The notes: generated from the letters alone by a model not told the origin. DNA of 64,000 bases from Brasilonema sennae CENA114 (GCF_006968745.1 NZ_CP030118.1:6220284-6284283); one strand, 5' to 3'. Positions 25,678 through 34,506 are shown, counted from the stretch's first letter. A program made the numbers and translations.

Positions 25678-26562
25678 CTAATTTATCACTTTTTGCCGGG
25701 GGTAACGTTCCATCAATCCCCTCACTTCCTCAGCATGATATGAACTTCTTGTCAAGGGTGAGGAAACAACTTGTAAAAATCCGAGTTCTTCACCGAAAGC
25801 TTTCCAAGCAGCAAATTGCTCTGGGGTGATAAAATCATCAACTTTCAAATGCTTTTGGCTGGGTTGGAGGTATTGCCCAATAGTTAAAATGTCGCAATCT
25901 ACAGCTCGTAAATCCCGCATGACTTGGCGAACTTCCTCATTCGTTTCACCAAGTCCCACCATAATACCGGATTTGGTGTAAATCCAAGGAGCAATTTGAC
26001 GGGAACGTTGCAATAATTCCATTGTCCGCTCATAGTTTCCTTGCGGACGTACTCGCCGATACAAACGAGGAACCGTTTCTGTGTTGTGGTTGAGAACCTC
26101 TGGTTGTCCTTGGACAATCAACTCCAGCGCTTCCCAATGACCACACAAATCGGGAATCAGTACCTCAATTGTTGTCTGGGGAGAGATAGTACGAACAGCT
26201 TCAACACATCTGATAAACTGCGAAGCCCCACCATCTGGCAAGTCATCTCGGTTCACAGAGGTGATGACCACATGATTGAGTTTCAGGCGGCGTACTGCTT
26301 CTGCCAGTCGTGCTGGTTCCGTGGGGTCTAGGGCTTTGGGTTTTTTTTCAAAGTCAATATCGCAGTAGGGACAGGCACGCGTGCAAGCTGGTCCCATAAT
26401 TAGGAATGTGGCGGTTCCAGCTTTGAAGCACTCACCAATATTTGGACAGGACGCTTCCTCACAAACCGTATTGAGGGTTAAATCCCGCAAAATTTCTTTA
26501 ACGTTACCAACACGCTCCCATTGAGGCGCTTTTACCCGCAACCAGTCTGGTTTAACAGTCAC
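25678..26562 (-). CDS. lipA: Lipoyl synthase
   Basis: This radical-SAM enzyme inserts two sulfurs into octanoyl chains on E2 and H proteins. It has the auxiliary cluster motif CEEASCPNIGEC and the radical-SAM motif CTRACPYC, then TSVNRDDLPDGGA and the C-terminal SSPLTRSSYHAEE. The open frame extends upstream to 26697. I place the start at a GTG at 26562 (TVKPDWLRVKAPQ follows), because cyanobacterial LipA begins there; an ATG at 26607 is the alternative. The protein is 294 residues. Confidence 0.93.
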   Translation of the reverse strand: MTVKPDWLRVKAPQWERVGNVKEILRDLTLNTVCEEASCPNIGECFKAGTATFLIMGPACTRACPYCDIDFEKKPKALDPTEPARLAEAVRRLKLNHVVITSVNRDDLPDGGASQFIRCVEAVRTISPQTTIEVLIPDLCGHWEALELIVQGQPEVLNHNTETVPRLYRRVRPQGNYERTMELLQRSRQIAPWIYTKSGIMVGLGETNEEVRQVMRDLRAVDCDILTIGQYLQPSQKHLKVDDFITPEQFAAWKAFGEELGFLQVVSSPLTRSSYHAEEVRGLMERYPRQKVIN

Positions 26563-26737
26563 AATCCGTTTCCCAAATTGTACATTGTAAATCCTAGCAA
26601 GCTTCATCGACTGGTGGATGAATTTGCATACCACTTTCTCATTTATCAATATTTGTGATATTATATATATACTTTTGTGTTCATTAAATTTGCACACAGC
26701 TAAAGGCTAAAAGACTAGCTATAACTGGTCTTATTCA

Positions 26738-26772
26738 TTTTTTGAACTTTGAATTTTGAATTTTGAATTTCT
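26738..26772. repeat. TTTTGAA heptamer array
   Basis: Four to five TTTGAAT units lie directly before the tRNA gene, another member of the short tandem repeat class. Confidence 0.7.
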
Positions 26773-26780
26773 TCTTGTGT

Positions 26781-26854
26781 CGGGATGTAGCGCAGCTTGG
26801 TAGCGCACTTCGTTCGGGACGAAGGGGCCGCTGGTTCGAATCCAGTCATCCCGA
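26781..26854 (+). tRNA. tRNA-Pro (anticodon CGG)
   Basis: A complete 74-base cloverleaf: 7-bp acceptor stem CGGGATG/CATCCCG, D-arm GCGC...GCGC, anticodon stem CTTCG/CGAAG with loop TTCGGGA (anticodon CGG), and T-arm CTGG-TTCGAAT-CCAG. CCA is not encoded. It stands alone. Confidence 0.95.
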
Positions 26855-27076
26855 TTTGTTTTGTTGATTAACCAATTAAGTGTCGTCTTAACAAATTAAT
26901 GTCGCCGACTTCTTTGTATGGAGCATGATTTTCAATACTGAGATGATCACTATTTCAAGTGTATGCTCGTTGGAATCATCCCGAACGAATGACATTGCCT
27001 GTGTGCGTCCAGAAGTGACGCAAACTGTAGCTTTGGAAGAGGCGATTAGAGAGCAGAAAAGCACAAACATGAACTA

Positions 27077-27243
27077 TCCCATCTCTATGAAGCCAAAATC
27101 AAGAATATGGGTAACGTGGGGCGCAATGGGGGTGAGTGTTACACGCCGCGTCCGTTGATTAGGGCGGTGATTCAGGTGGTGAAGCCGAAGATTGGCGATC
27201 GCATTTATGATGGTGCTTGTGGTTGTGCAGGATTTTTGTGGCA
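27077..27243 (+). pseudogene. Remnant of a type I restriction HsdM methylase
   Basis: The frame encodes HLYEAKIKN..GRNGGE then YTPRPLIRAVIQVVKPKIGD and YDGACGCAGFL. This is the N-6 adenine methylase motif region of HsdM (target recognition side lost; the usual GSAGFL has become GCAGFL). Only about 55 codons remain, without start or C-terminal half. The sequence runs straight into an unrelated remnant at 27277. Confidence 0.7.
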
Positions 27244-27276
27244 GAATTTCCCGATTAAGACTGGGGAAACAGCGTT

Positions 27277-27525
27277 TTTGTATTTCCTGTGGGTTTGCAA
27301 CTCGTCCGCTATACGAGTGAGGAACGTCTCAACGAGATTATTCATTACCACGAAGAATGAGGTGTGTTTATTGGCAATCTCCACACGTATATTATTGAAG
27401 ATAGCGGTAGAAAGGTGATTGATCCTGAGCAGTTGAAGTTTAAGGAAATGGTTGACCCCTATAAGTTGATGAATCCTGGTAAAAGTAAGGTGCTGAAATT
27501 TAAAATCGCTAATGATTCACATTGA
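27277..27525 (+). pseudogene. Remnant of an FAD-binding oxidoreductase C-terminus
   Basis: The frame encodes VFPVGLQLVRYTSEERLNE..HYHEE, a TGA stop, then GVFIGNLHTYIIEDSGRKVI and VDPYKLMNPGKSK. This is the C-terminal end of FAD/FMN-containing dehydrogenases. The stop at 27352-27354 and the missing N-terminus make it a pseudogene. Its last codons overlap the start of rtcA by 14 bp. Confidence 0.65.
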
Positions 27526-28549
27526 CGGTTCTTACGGTGAAGGCGGCGGACAAATTCTCCGAACCTCACTGAGTCTAGCTGCTATTACTGGCAACTCAAT
27601 AGGGATAGAGAACATCCGAGCTGGACGTTCAAAACCCGGACTCGCAGCACAACATCTGACATCAGTTCGTGCGGCTGCAGCAATTTGTAACGCTAGAGTG
27701 CAAGGTGATGCTTTGGGTTCGATGACGCTGGAGTTTGTTCCTGGTAGTTCCGTACAAGCGGGAAGTTATACCTTTGATGTGAGTGAAGCGCGCCAAGGTG
27801 GTTCTGCTGGTGCAGTCACTCTGGTGTTACAAACTATTCTTTTACCTTTGGTGTTAGCAACTGGTGATTCTCAGGTGACACTCAAGGGGGGAACTCATGT
27901 CAGTTATAGTCCTTCCGTAAATTACATTCAACAAGTTTACCTGCCAACATTGCAACGCATGGGTGTGCAAGTTGAAGTGAAACTGAACGCTTGGGGGTGG
28001 TATCCCCAAGGCGGGGGAGAAGTGGAACTACTTGTGAGTGGTGGTAGCAAACTTGGCGGGATCAACTTGGTGGAACGCGGCGACTTGCAACAGGTGCGGG
28101 GGTTAGCAGTTGTCACGGAACTACCTTCCCACATTCCCCAAAGAATCGCGAGTCGTGCTGAAAATGTATTGCGTGAAGCCCAATTGAAACCCGGTGTACA
28201 AGCTTTGCGAGCAAAAGGTGTCGCACCAGGGGCGGGTTTGTTTCTCACCGCTGAGTACGAAAATAGTTTAGCTGGATTTGGTGCGTTAGGGCGTCTCGGT
28301 TTGCCTGCAGAAAAAGTCGCAAATATGGCTTGCGAGGAACTGCTGAAGTTTCATCAAACAGGCGCACCTGTGGATGAACATTTGGCAGATCAATTATTAT
28401 TGCCAGCAGCTTTGGCGTCAACTGGGAGTGAGTACCGAGTGGCTGAGGTGAGTCAGCATTTGACGACGAATGCTTGGGTGATTGAGAAATTTGGATTGGC
28501 GCGGGTGATGGTGGATGAGGTGGAGAAGATGGTGGTGGTGGAGTGTTAA
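27512..28549 (+). CDS. rtcA: RNA 3'-terminal phosphate cyclase
   Basis: This 345-residue enzyme converts RNA 3'-phosphate ends to 2',3'-cyclic phosphates with ATP. The N-terminus IDGSYGEGGGQILRTSL, the RAGRSKPGLAAQHL block and the C-terminal HQTGAPVDEHLADQLLLP, which holds the nucleotidylated His, are all intact. Length is normal. The ATG lies inside the end of a pseudogene frame, so its promoter may come from that remnant. No rtcB or rtcR neighbour is present. The stop codon overlaps the left end of a MITE-like element. Confidence 0.93.
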   Translation: MIHIDGSYGEGGGQILRTSLSLAAITGNSIGIENIRAGRSKPGLAAQHLTSVRAAAAICNARVQGDALGSMTLEFVPGSSVQAGSYTFDVSEARQGGSAGAVTLVLQTILLPLVLATGDSQVTLKGGTHVSYSPSVNYIQQVYLPTLQRMGVQVEVKLNAWGWYPQGGGEVELLVSGGSKLGGINLVERGDLQQVRGLAVVTELPSHIPQRIASRAENVLREAQLKPGVQALRAKGVAPGAGLFLTAEYENSLAGFGALGRLGLPAEKVANMACEELLKFHQTGAPVDEHLADQLLLPAALASTGSEYRVAEVSQHLTTNAWVIEKFGLARVMVDEVEKMVVVEC

Positions 28550-28783
28550 CTATAGCGGTTCTCATTTGTATGAAGTACATTTTTTAACCTCACCACGCCA
28601 GGTGCCTCAAGTCGGGGGACCCGGACGCCAGATACCTACGGAGGGAGACCCTCCTGCAGTACTGGCTCCCCACGGCACTGGCTCCCCAACCCCTCTCCTT
28701 AGTAAGGAGAGGGGAGCGTTTGCGCCAGCAAATGCGGGGTGAGGTGACGACTGTATTACACTGAAGTGAGAACCGCTATAATT
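28548..28783. mobile_element. 236-bp MITE-like element with 32-bp inverted ends
   Basis: The left end (28548-28579) and right end (28752-28783) are inverted copies sharing TATAGCGGTTCTCA and most of the following 18 bases. No transposase is inside. The interior consists of other dispersed repeats, including the palindrome CTCTCCTTAGTAAGGAGAGG also found at 12.37 kb. It looks like a non-autonomous element that has received later repeat insertions. Confidence 0.65.
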
Positions 28784-28790
28784 ATTAACA

Positions 28791-28880
28791 GGACTTACGC
28801 AACGCAAAGAATTTCCGTAGCGTGCGCTTGCGCATACGATGTCGCTCCCAATGACAGAATTACGTTGAAATGCGTAAGTT
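28791..28880. mobile_element. 90-bp element with GGACTTACGCA inverted ends
   Basis: GGACTTACGCA at 28791 and TGCGTAAGTT at 28871 are inverted ends of a short element with an internal GCG-rich palindrome near 28830. It is similar to small cyanobacterial MITEs. The stretch 28881-29005 after it is AT-rich and should hold the promoter of the TIR gene. Confidence 0.55.
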
Positions 28881-29005
28881 ATATTTATGTATTTTTTTAC
28901 TTACGTAAAAGTGCTGAAAATTTTAAGAGCAATCTGTGCGAAAGCTAAACCTTATTCTGTGAAGTATTAAAAGACTATGTTTGAAATAATTAAGTACTGA
29001 AGTCA

Positions 29006-30076
29006 ATGTCGTCTACCAAAGCTATTAAAGTCTTTTATTGTTGCTCTGATTCTGACAAAGACGAAAAACTACGGAATGAACTAGAAAAGCACCTGATGAT
29101 TTTGGAGTGGCAGGGCATAATCACGACATGGGACAAGCGCATGATTCGTGCAGGAGAAGAATGGGAGAATGAAATATACACACAGTTAATGACAGCCGAT
29201 ATAATTCTGCCGCTGATTAGTTCGGACTTTATAGCTTCGCATGATAACTGGAACATTTTGGCAAAGCTGGCTATGGAAAGGCATAAAGCTCGACAAGCCT
29301 GTGTTATCCCTATTCGACTCCGTCCAGTTGATAATTATTGGAAGGTTGCATTCCCTAACGTCAAAGCCTTACCTAACGATGACAGATCTGTTACTGATTG
29401 GAAGCCTTATGATAGAGCTTTTAAGAGTATTGCAGAAGATATTCGGAAGGTAGTTGAGCAACGAACTGGTTCTCGGTTTCCTATTCAAAACTCTCTTCAG
29501 GAAATTGGAGCAGGTGTAATACCTATTGCAAGGATTTTTTTAAACTTGACAAGTGCGACTGTAAATCTGGCAACTGCAACTTTTTCTTCCTTCCCTAGGA
29601 AAGCCAAGTATCGTAGGCGGAATAGGGCAAAACTGATACTGATTGCTAAGCCTATTATCTTTATAGCAATTGCAAGCGTTTTTCTTCCTCAACTACCTAA
29701 TTTATTAGGAATTTTTTCATTAGAATCTAATTCAACTCTAAACTCAACACAACAAGTTACTCCAATTGGCTGGACAGAGATTGGTCTAGTTAATAATACC
29801 TCAAAGGGTTTAATTTTTGGAGATGACCTGCTTCAAACTGCAGATAATCAGATAATTGATAACCTTTTGGTTCCAGCACCAGGAGGAGTAGTTACTATTA
29901 AACGCAAGGTGGATTTAAGAGAAAAAAAATCCTCGTCATCATCACTGCTATATGAGCTTCAGCCGGGAGAAAAGTTAAAGATCATCAAACTAGACCTTTT
30001 AGAGGAGACTAGTCCGAATTCACCTCACAGGCAAGTTTGGGCACAAGTTGGTAGGTGTAATCAAACTTGTCATTAG
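29006..30076 (+). CDS. TIR-domain protein with membrane segment and SH3-like tail
   Basis: This 356-residue protein starts with a TIR domain (residues 6-150: KVFYCCSDSDKDE, then LISSDFIAS and VIPIRLRPVD). A linker and a membrane helix follow at about 205-230 (ILIAKPIIFIAIASVFL). The C-terminal domain (250-356) is SH3-like, with GWTEIGLVNN, VVTIKRKVDLRE and WAQVGRCNQTC. Bacterial TIR domains are often NADases in defence or signalling. Where related proteins have a Glu in a YDIEMK-like helix, this one reads NILAK, with Leu85 at that place, so NAD cleavage is doubtful. No defence partner gene lies nearby. Confidence 0.75.
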   Translation: MSSTKAIKVFYCCSDSDKDEKLRNELEKHLMILEWQGIITTWDKRMIRAGEEWENEIYTQLMTADIILPLISSDFIASHDNWNILAKLAMERHKARQACVIPIRLRPVDNYWKVAFPNVKALPNDDRSVTDWKPYDRAFKSIAEDIRKVVEQRTGSRFPIQNSLQEIGAGVIPIARIFLNLTSATVNLATATFSSFPRKAKYRRRNRAKLILIAKPIIFIAIASVFLPQLPNLLGIFSLESNSTLNSTQQVTPIGWTEIGLVNNTSKGLIFGDDLLQTADNQIIDNLLVPAPGGVVTIKRKVDLREKKSSSSSLLYELQPGEKLKIIKLDLLEETSPNSPHRQVWAQVGRCNQTCH

Positions 30077-30142
30077 TAAAGATTCCAAATCGCCACCCAC
30101 GCCCAAATCACGCAAGGTGAAAATCATTATTTGTAATTAATG

Positions 30143-30188
30143 ATTCATAATTCGTAATTCTTTTCAAATGCAATTACGAATTATGAAT
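30143..30188. terminator. 17-bp inverted repeat between convergent genes
   Basis: ATTCATAATTCGTAATT at 30143-30159 is exactly complementary to 30172-30188 across a 12-base loop. It lies between the TIR gene and the convergent symporter and could end both transcripts. The same AATTCGTAATT-type sequence is a common cyanobacterial dispersed repeat. Confidence 0.5.
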
Positions 30189-30195
30189 TATTAAA

Positions 30196-31488
30196 TTACG
30201 CCTCATCAACAGAGCGCGGCTTTTTCCCATCCAGTAAGGCACTCACAGTCATATCTCCCATAACATTGATCACAGTACGACAGCGATCCAAAAACCAATC
30301 CACTGTGATCAACAAAGCAATATACTGTGTGGGCAAGCCAACGGAAGTAAACACCAGTGTCATCGTGACTAACCCAGCTTCTGGGATACCCGCTGCACCC
30401 ACTGACGCAAAAATCGACGTCAGAATGACAACAAACTGCTGCCCAATATTCAGATGTAGCCCAAGTACTTGGGAGATAAACAACGCAGATGTTGCCTCAT
30501 AAAGCGCTGTGCCATCATTGTTGAAATTTGAGCCAACTAACGCCCCCAAAGAAGCAGAGGATTCTCGTAAACCAATTTTGTGCTGCAAAGCCTCAAAGGT
30601 AATAGGCATTGTCGCCACAGAGGAGTCAGTTGAGAAAGCTGTTAAAAAGGCATCAGAACCGCCACGCAAAAAGTTTATTGGGTTCACCCAAGAACCAAAT
30701 TTCACTCTCGTCAGGTAGTAGCAAGCTTGCAACGTCAACCCCACCAGTACCGCTATCACAAACGCGCCCAGAGATTTAAACGGTTCAAAACCTTTTTCAG
30801 CAACAGTTTTACCTACAATTCCAAAAACTGCTAATGGCACCAAGGCAATCACCCAGTGGAGGATGCGGATGATAGACTCAAACAAAATGCCAACTATATC
30901 CTCTATCGCCTGGTATCCTCTCTTACCTTGGGCAAGTTGTTCTGATTTTATTGCCCGCAAAACGATCGCAAACGAAAGAGCAATAACAATAAGCTGGATA
31001 ACATTATTATTAACCAAAGGCTGAAGGACTGCTTCTGGTACAGCATCTTTCAACAGTCCCCAGGGATCAAAATTTTTCGTGGCTGTTTGTCCACTTCCCG
31101 AAGCAGTCAAACTTCCCCATGTACCAGGACGCAGGACATTTGCCACAAAAAGCCCAATCACAATCGCGACTGTCGTGTTAGTAAACAGCAGCACCGCTAA
31201 ACGCCGTCCCGCTGTGCCGGGAATATTAGTTGTCAAGAAGGTATGCAATACTGCCATCAAAATCAACGGCGTCGCAAGGGCGCGGAGAGCCTTTAATATC
31301 AATTCAGCCGGAATTGCTAAAGTTTCTATGAAGGTTTTATTTGCTGGGCTGGGGTTTCCTGCACCCAATGCAACACCCAACACAACTGCCAGAATAAGCG
31401 CGATGACAATTTGTAAAGTCAGGGGAATACGTTTCCACCAGGGGCGAGATTTAGCTTCAAGGTTATCGATGCTGTCTGTTTCGTTCAT
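30196..31488 (-). CDS. Dicarboxylate/amino acid:cation symporter (SDF family)
   Basis: This 430-residue inner-membrane transporter has about eight helices and two re-entrant loops. The family motifs are ALATPLILMAVL, the Ser-rich hairpin TAFSTDSSVATMP, the NNDGTALYEA block in helix 7 and VTVDWFLDRCRTVINVMGD near the end. These carry the Na+/substrate binding residues of GltPh-type proteins. The substrate is probably glutamate, aspartate or a C4-dicarboxylate. It appears to be a single-gene unit. Confidence 0.9.
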   Translation of the reverse strand: MNETDSIDNLEAKSRPWWKRIPLTLQIVIALILAVVLGVALGAGNPSPANKTFIETLAIPAELILKALRALATPLILMAVLHTFLTTNIPGTAGRRLAVLLFTNTTVAIVIGLFVANVLRPGTWGSLTASGSGQTATKNFDPWGLLKDAVPEAVLQPLVNNNVIQLIVIALSFAIVLRAIKSEQLAQGKRGYQAIEDIVGILFESIIRILHWVIALVPLAVFGIVGKTVAEKGFEPFKSLGAFVIAVLVGLTLQACYYLTRVKFGSWVNPINFLRGGSDAFLTAFSTDSSVATMPITFEALQHKIGLRESSASLGALVGSNFNNDGTALYEATSALFISQVLGLHLNIGQQFVVILTSIFASVGAAGIPEAGLVTMTLVFTSVGLPTQYIALLITVDWFLDRCRTVINVMGDMTVSALLDGKKPRSVDEA

Positions 31489-31655
31489 GCAGGGCGCTCA
31501 GTTAGCAATGCAATGATTAAAACATCACTTTGGATATTAAAGATTCCGGATAAGATGATCATTCAGGCAACGAAAGACCATTAATTTCTGACGAGTGATA
31601 GGCAAATCTTACCCCCATCCCTTCTTTTTGGCAATGATAGCTTGGGGCGGACTTG

Positions 31656-32657
31656 CTATGCGGTGAGCAGCTCCGACACGAAGATATCCTCGATCTTGAA
31701 GAGGCGATTGGTGATGCCCTGCTCGAAGTGGTAGCGAAGCACAGCATCAATAGCTTTCCGGTTCGCCTCGATCCCGTATGGCCACCAGTCTTCACCGATC
31801 ACAGCACGATCGTCTGTGATCAGTTTGCTGAACCACGGGAACATCGTGCCCATGTTGTTGAAGATCATGCCGTGCTTGTACTCTTCCTCCGCAGCCTTCT
31901 TGGCTTGCCAGAAGCCCCTATACACTGACTGTGCCAATCCGGGATGCTGCGCGAGAATGTCCTTGCGGATGACCACGGTGTGCATGATCGGGAAAATGCC
32001 CGTGCGCTTGTAATACTCGCGCTCCACCGTTGGGTAGTCAGGAAAGAGGCGCGTCACTTTGGGTGAGTTCTCAAGGATGCACTTCGGCACATCCGCTGAA
32101 ATCAGCGCATCGAGTTCGCCAGTTTCAAGCATGGCACCCAACTCTTTGCCCTTTGGAATGTCCGTCACCTCGACATTTACCGGATGCGTATGCGGAACGA
32201 AGTCAATCGGCTTCAACGGCCAGTCGAGTCCGCCGATAACCCAGCGGCACGTCTCGGGTTTGAACCCGTGCTCATCCGACAGCATCCCCTTCGGCATGAT
32301 GCCTGCATCGTGGCTGTAGAGAGCGAGTTCGCCGATGGTTTTACCGTTAAGGTCTTCAGGCCTCTCGATACCGCTCGCCTTGTTGATGTAAATCGCGGAA
32401 TGCCGAAACGCTCGATTGGGAAAGACGGGAATCGCAACGAATGGCGACTCTGGGCCCTCAAATGTGCGCAGGAAGTACGTCATGCCCAATTCGGAGACAT
32501 CGAATTTCCGTTCCCCAATCATGCCTTGGAAAATTTCTGTCACGATCGGGGCGCTGTGATACGTGGCATCGACACCCTCGATTTTCACCGTGCCATCTGC
32601 CAGAGCACGGGTGCGGTCATAGTTCCAAAATGCAATGTCAAGCTTTAGATCTGCCAT
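31656..32657 (-). CDS. 4,5-dihydroxyphthalate decarboxylase-like / substrate-binding-fold protein
   Basis: This 333-residue protein of the periplasmic-binding-protein type II fold resembles 4,5-dihydroxyphthalate decarboxylases (LDIAFWNYDRTRAL at the N-terminus, DVSELGMTYFLR, HDAGIMPKGMLSDEHGF). There is no signal peptide, which favours an enzyme over a transporter component, and no ABC genes are near. I chose the ATG at 32657, which has AGGAGAAC just upstream; the open frame reaches further but is a YciI remnant in another frame. GC content is clearly higher than in the flanking genes. It is the last gene of the island facing the LysR regulator. Confidence 0.75.
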   Translation of the reverse strand: MADLKLDIAFWNYDRTRALADGTVKIEGVDATYHSAPIVTEIFQGMIGERKFDVSELGMTYFLRTFEGPESPFVAIPVFPNRAFRHSAIYINKASGIERPEDLNGKTIGELALYSHDAGIMPKGMLSDEHGFKPETCRWVIGGLDWPLKPIDFVPHTHPVNVEVTDIPKGKELGAMLETGELDALISADVPKCILENSPKVTRLFPDYPTVEREYYKRTGIFPIMHTVVIRKDILAQHPGLAQSVYRGFWQAKKAAEEEYKHGMIFNNMGTMFPWFSKLITDDRAVIGEDWWPYGIEANRKAIDAVLRYHFEQGITNRLFKIEDIFVSELLTA

Positions 32658-32690
32658 ACAGTTCTCCTCTGGTCTGTTCGTTGTGTTGCA

Positions 32691-32727
32691 GTGACTTCGC
32701 TTCAAAGAGAACGACTGCACCACGATT
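32691..32727 (-). pseudogene. Remnant of a third YciI-like gene
   Basis: Read in the proper frame, the minus strand gives NRGAVVLFEAKSLQH, matching NRGAAVLFEAESPEH in the intact YciI-like gene at 36.5 kb. The DNA differs by few bases from both complete copies. Everything else of the gene is missing. Confidence 0.7.
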
Positions 32728-32764
32728 GAAAGCAAATGACCGATTTTTTACGAATCAATAACCC

Positions 32765-33006
32765 CTAAGCGCCAAAAGGTGTAGCTTTGTAGTCGATCGC
32801 TTGATCTACGCCCAGAGATTTAACAAATTCTATATTCGCAGCTGAGGTCGTTCCAATCACGTGTGCCCCTTTCCATTTGGCAAACTGCACCGCGAACATG
32901 CACACTCCGCCCGATGCCGCATGAATCAGAATCGTTCGTAGTACATGAAACCGAGGTTTTGAACAAATTCAAACGCGAATGAATCATCTTTGAATACAAC
33001 CTTCAT
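32765..33006 (-). pseudogene. Broken zinc-type alcohol dehydrogenase / quinone oxidoreductase
   Basis: The 3' part encodes RTILIHAASGGVCMFAVQFA, KWKGAHVIGTTSAANIEFV and VDQAIDYKATPFGA, the nucleotide-binding segment of medium-chain reductases. The 5' part begins ATG-AAG-GTT (MKVVFKDDSFAFEFV) and soon stops. The total of 242 bp is not a multiple of three, and about two thirds of the gene is deleted, so it is dead. Confidence 0.75.
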
Positions 33007-33100
33007 ATGCCCTCCTTACGTGTGCGATAGCCCGGTCAGGCCATGGTTGGGTTGATGACACTCCTTGGAAGTGCCATAACCCCCTCGACTCCACCCATTT

Positions 33101-33985
33101 TCATGAAGCAACGGTGGCGACTCCGTCGATTAGGTCGCAGACAAACTGTTTTATGGTGCGTGGCTCCCGACCTAATATACTTCGCAGGACAAATGAATTT
33201 CCCGGAGATCCATACTTTCCGTAGTACGCGTACATTTCGCTTTCAGGTTCTATGTCGTCGGGCTTTGGTTTGGTCAACTCAACCCATTCCTCAAATGTTA
33301 CAGTGTCAGCCTTGATCTGACGCCCAAGACAATCGCTCATTATCGATGCCACATCTTGTCGGTTGTAATATCCTTCCGCACAAAGTTCAAATGTCCCGTT
33401 TGTAAGACGGTCCTCGGTCAAGGCGATTGCGACGACATCCGCTACGTCTCGATAGTCAACCCGCGCGAGCTTTGCAGTAGGGGAGAACGGCTCGGCAAAA
33501 ATGCCAGATTGTATAATACTAGGCCATGATAGGCTGATGTCTTGATAGAACATAGCTAGTTGCAAAATTACAAATTCTAGACCGGACTCAATAATTGCAG
33601 CCTCAACAGGACCTTTTGCGGAGTGTATCTGCAATGAGGTAATTGTTGGGTGCAGAATTGACGAAAAAACGATGCGGTGCACGCCAGCCTCTTTGCATAA
33701 TTTTACAAAATTTACTCCGATGTCAGCTTCATTTCGACTAAACTGGGGTGCAATGTAGAAAACCGCTTCCGTTCCACGCAACGCGGTCTGCACGCTTTGG
33801 CTGTCTTGGAGATCTCCTAATGCGATTTCGGAAGCTCCATTGCGAAGTGCCACCTCTCCTTGGTCTGTTGTCCGGACAAAACCGCGAACACGGATACCTC
33901 GTTTATGCAGTGCAGGAACGGTAAGCCCAGCAAAATGGCCTGCAGCTCCCACCACAAGGGCGATCTTGTCTGTATTAAAATTCAT
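33101..33985 (-). CDS. NmrA-family NAD(P)-binding protein
   Basis: This 294-residue atypical SDR has the N-terminal Rossmann motif VVGAAGHFAGLTVPAL, FVRTTDQ in the cofactor-selecting loop and VDYRDVADVVAIALTE, a hallmark of NmrA/HSCARG-like proteins. These sense redox state or reduce quinones and small carbonyls. The active-site Tyr of classical SDRs is not obvious. It lies in the island between the broken dehydrogenase and the Nif11 gene, and its codon use is closer to that of the host genes than to the GC-rich neighbours. Confidence 0.75.
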   Translation of the reverse strand: MNFNTDKIALVVGAAGHFAGLTVPALHKRGIRVRGFVRTTDQGEVALRNGASEIALGDLQDSQSVQTALRGTEAVFYIAPQFSRNEADIGVNFVKLCKEAGVHRIVFSSILHPTITSLQIHSAKGPVEAAIIESGLEFVILQLAMFYQDISLSWPSIIQSGIFAEPFSPTAKLARVDYRDVADVVAIALTEDRLTNGTFELCAEGYYNRQDVASIMSDCLGRQIKADTVTFEEWVELTKPKPDDIEPESEMYAYYGKYGSPGNSFVLRSILGREPRTIKQFVCDLIDGVATVAS

Positions 33986-34153
33986 TGTCTTGCCTCATAA
34001 AAGCGAACAGTGGTACCACGGCATTTTACAAGCAGTGTTTGAGCGACGACTTGCCCTATAGCTCAGACACCTTCTAATGGGTCTAGCTGCAAAGCGATCG
34101 CTTTGGTTGTCACTTTCGGGTTGAGAAATATCAATAGTCCCCTAAATCACAAA

Positions 34154-34387
34154 TCAGTGCGGCTCAATATGTAGTCGAGGGGCTATTCCTGGATTGACCA
34201 ATTCTGCCACCTCTTCTTTTGATAATTTGCTCAACTCAGCCTGCAATTCTTCAGCCGTGAAGAGATAGCCTTGTGCTTCTGCAAGGTTGACGCAGGTTTG
34301 TATATCGCCTGCAGCTTGACACTGTGTCTTTAACGCTTGATTTTGTCTAATAGCTGCAAAAAATTGGTTGATCGGTGCTTGAGCCAT
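34154..34387 (-). CDS. Nif11-domain small protein
   Basis: This 77-residue protein has a Nif11 domain (INQFFAAIRQNQALKTQ, LAEAQGYLFTAEEL) and ends NPGIAPRLHIEPH. An excellent ribosome site, AAGGAGAT, precedes the ATG. Nif11 domains serve as leader peptides of ribosomal natural products or as free-standing proteins in cyanobacteria. Here there is no Gly-Gly core peptide and no modifying enzyme nearby, so the free-standing type is more likely. Confidence 0.8.
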   Translation of the reverse strand: MAQAPINQFFAAIRQNQALKTQCQAAGDIQTCVNLAEAQGYLFTAEELQAELSKLSKEEVAELVNPGIAPRLHIEPH

Positions 34388-34506
34388 GTTAATTTATCTC
34401 CTTGTGAATTGATGCAGTAGCTTTATGGCATGTTGTTCGCTTCGTTGTTTTTCATGATTGGTTTGTATAAGTGTTTGCTTAGCAAGTTTCTGCTCAACGG
34501 AACGTA

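Noticed and set aside
31079..31516. 145-codon plus-strand frame across the symporter gene
   Set aside because: It is antisense to conserved membrane helices and has no independent support.
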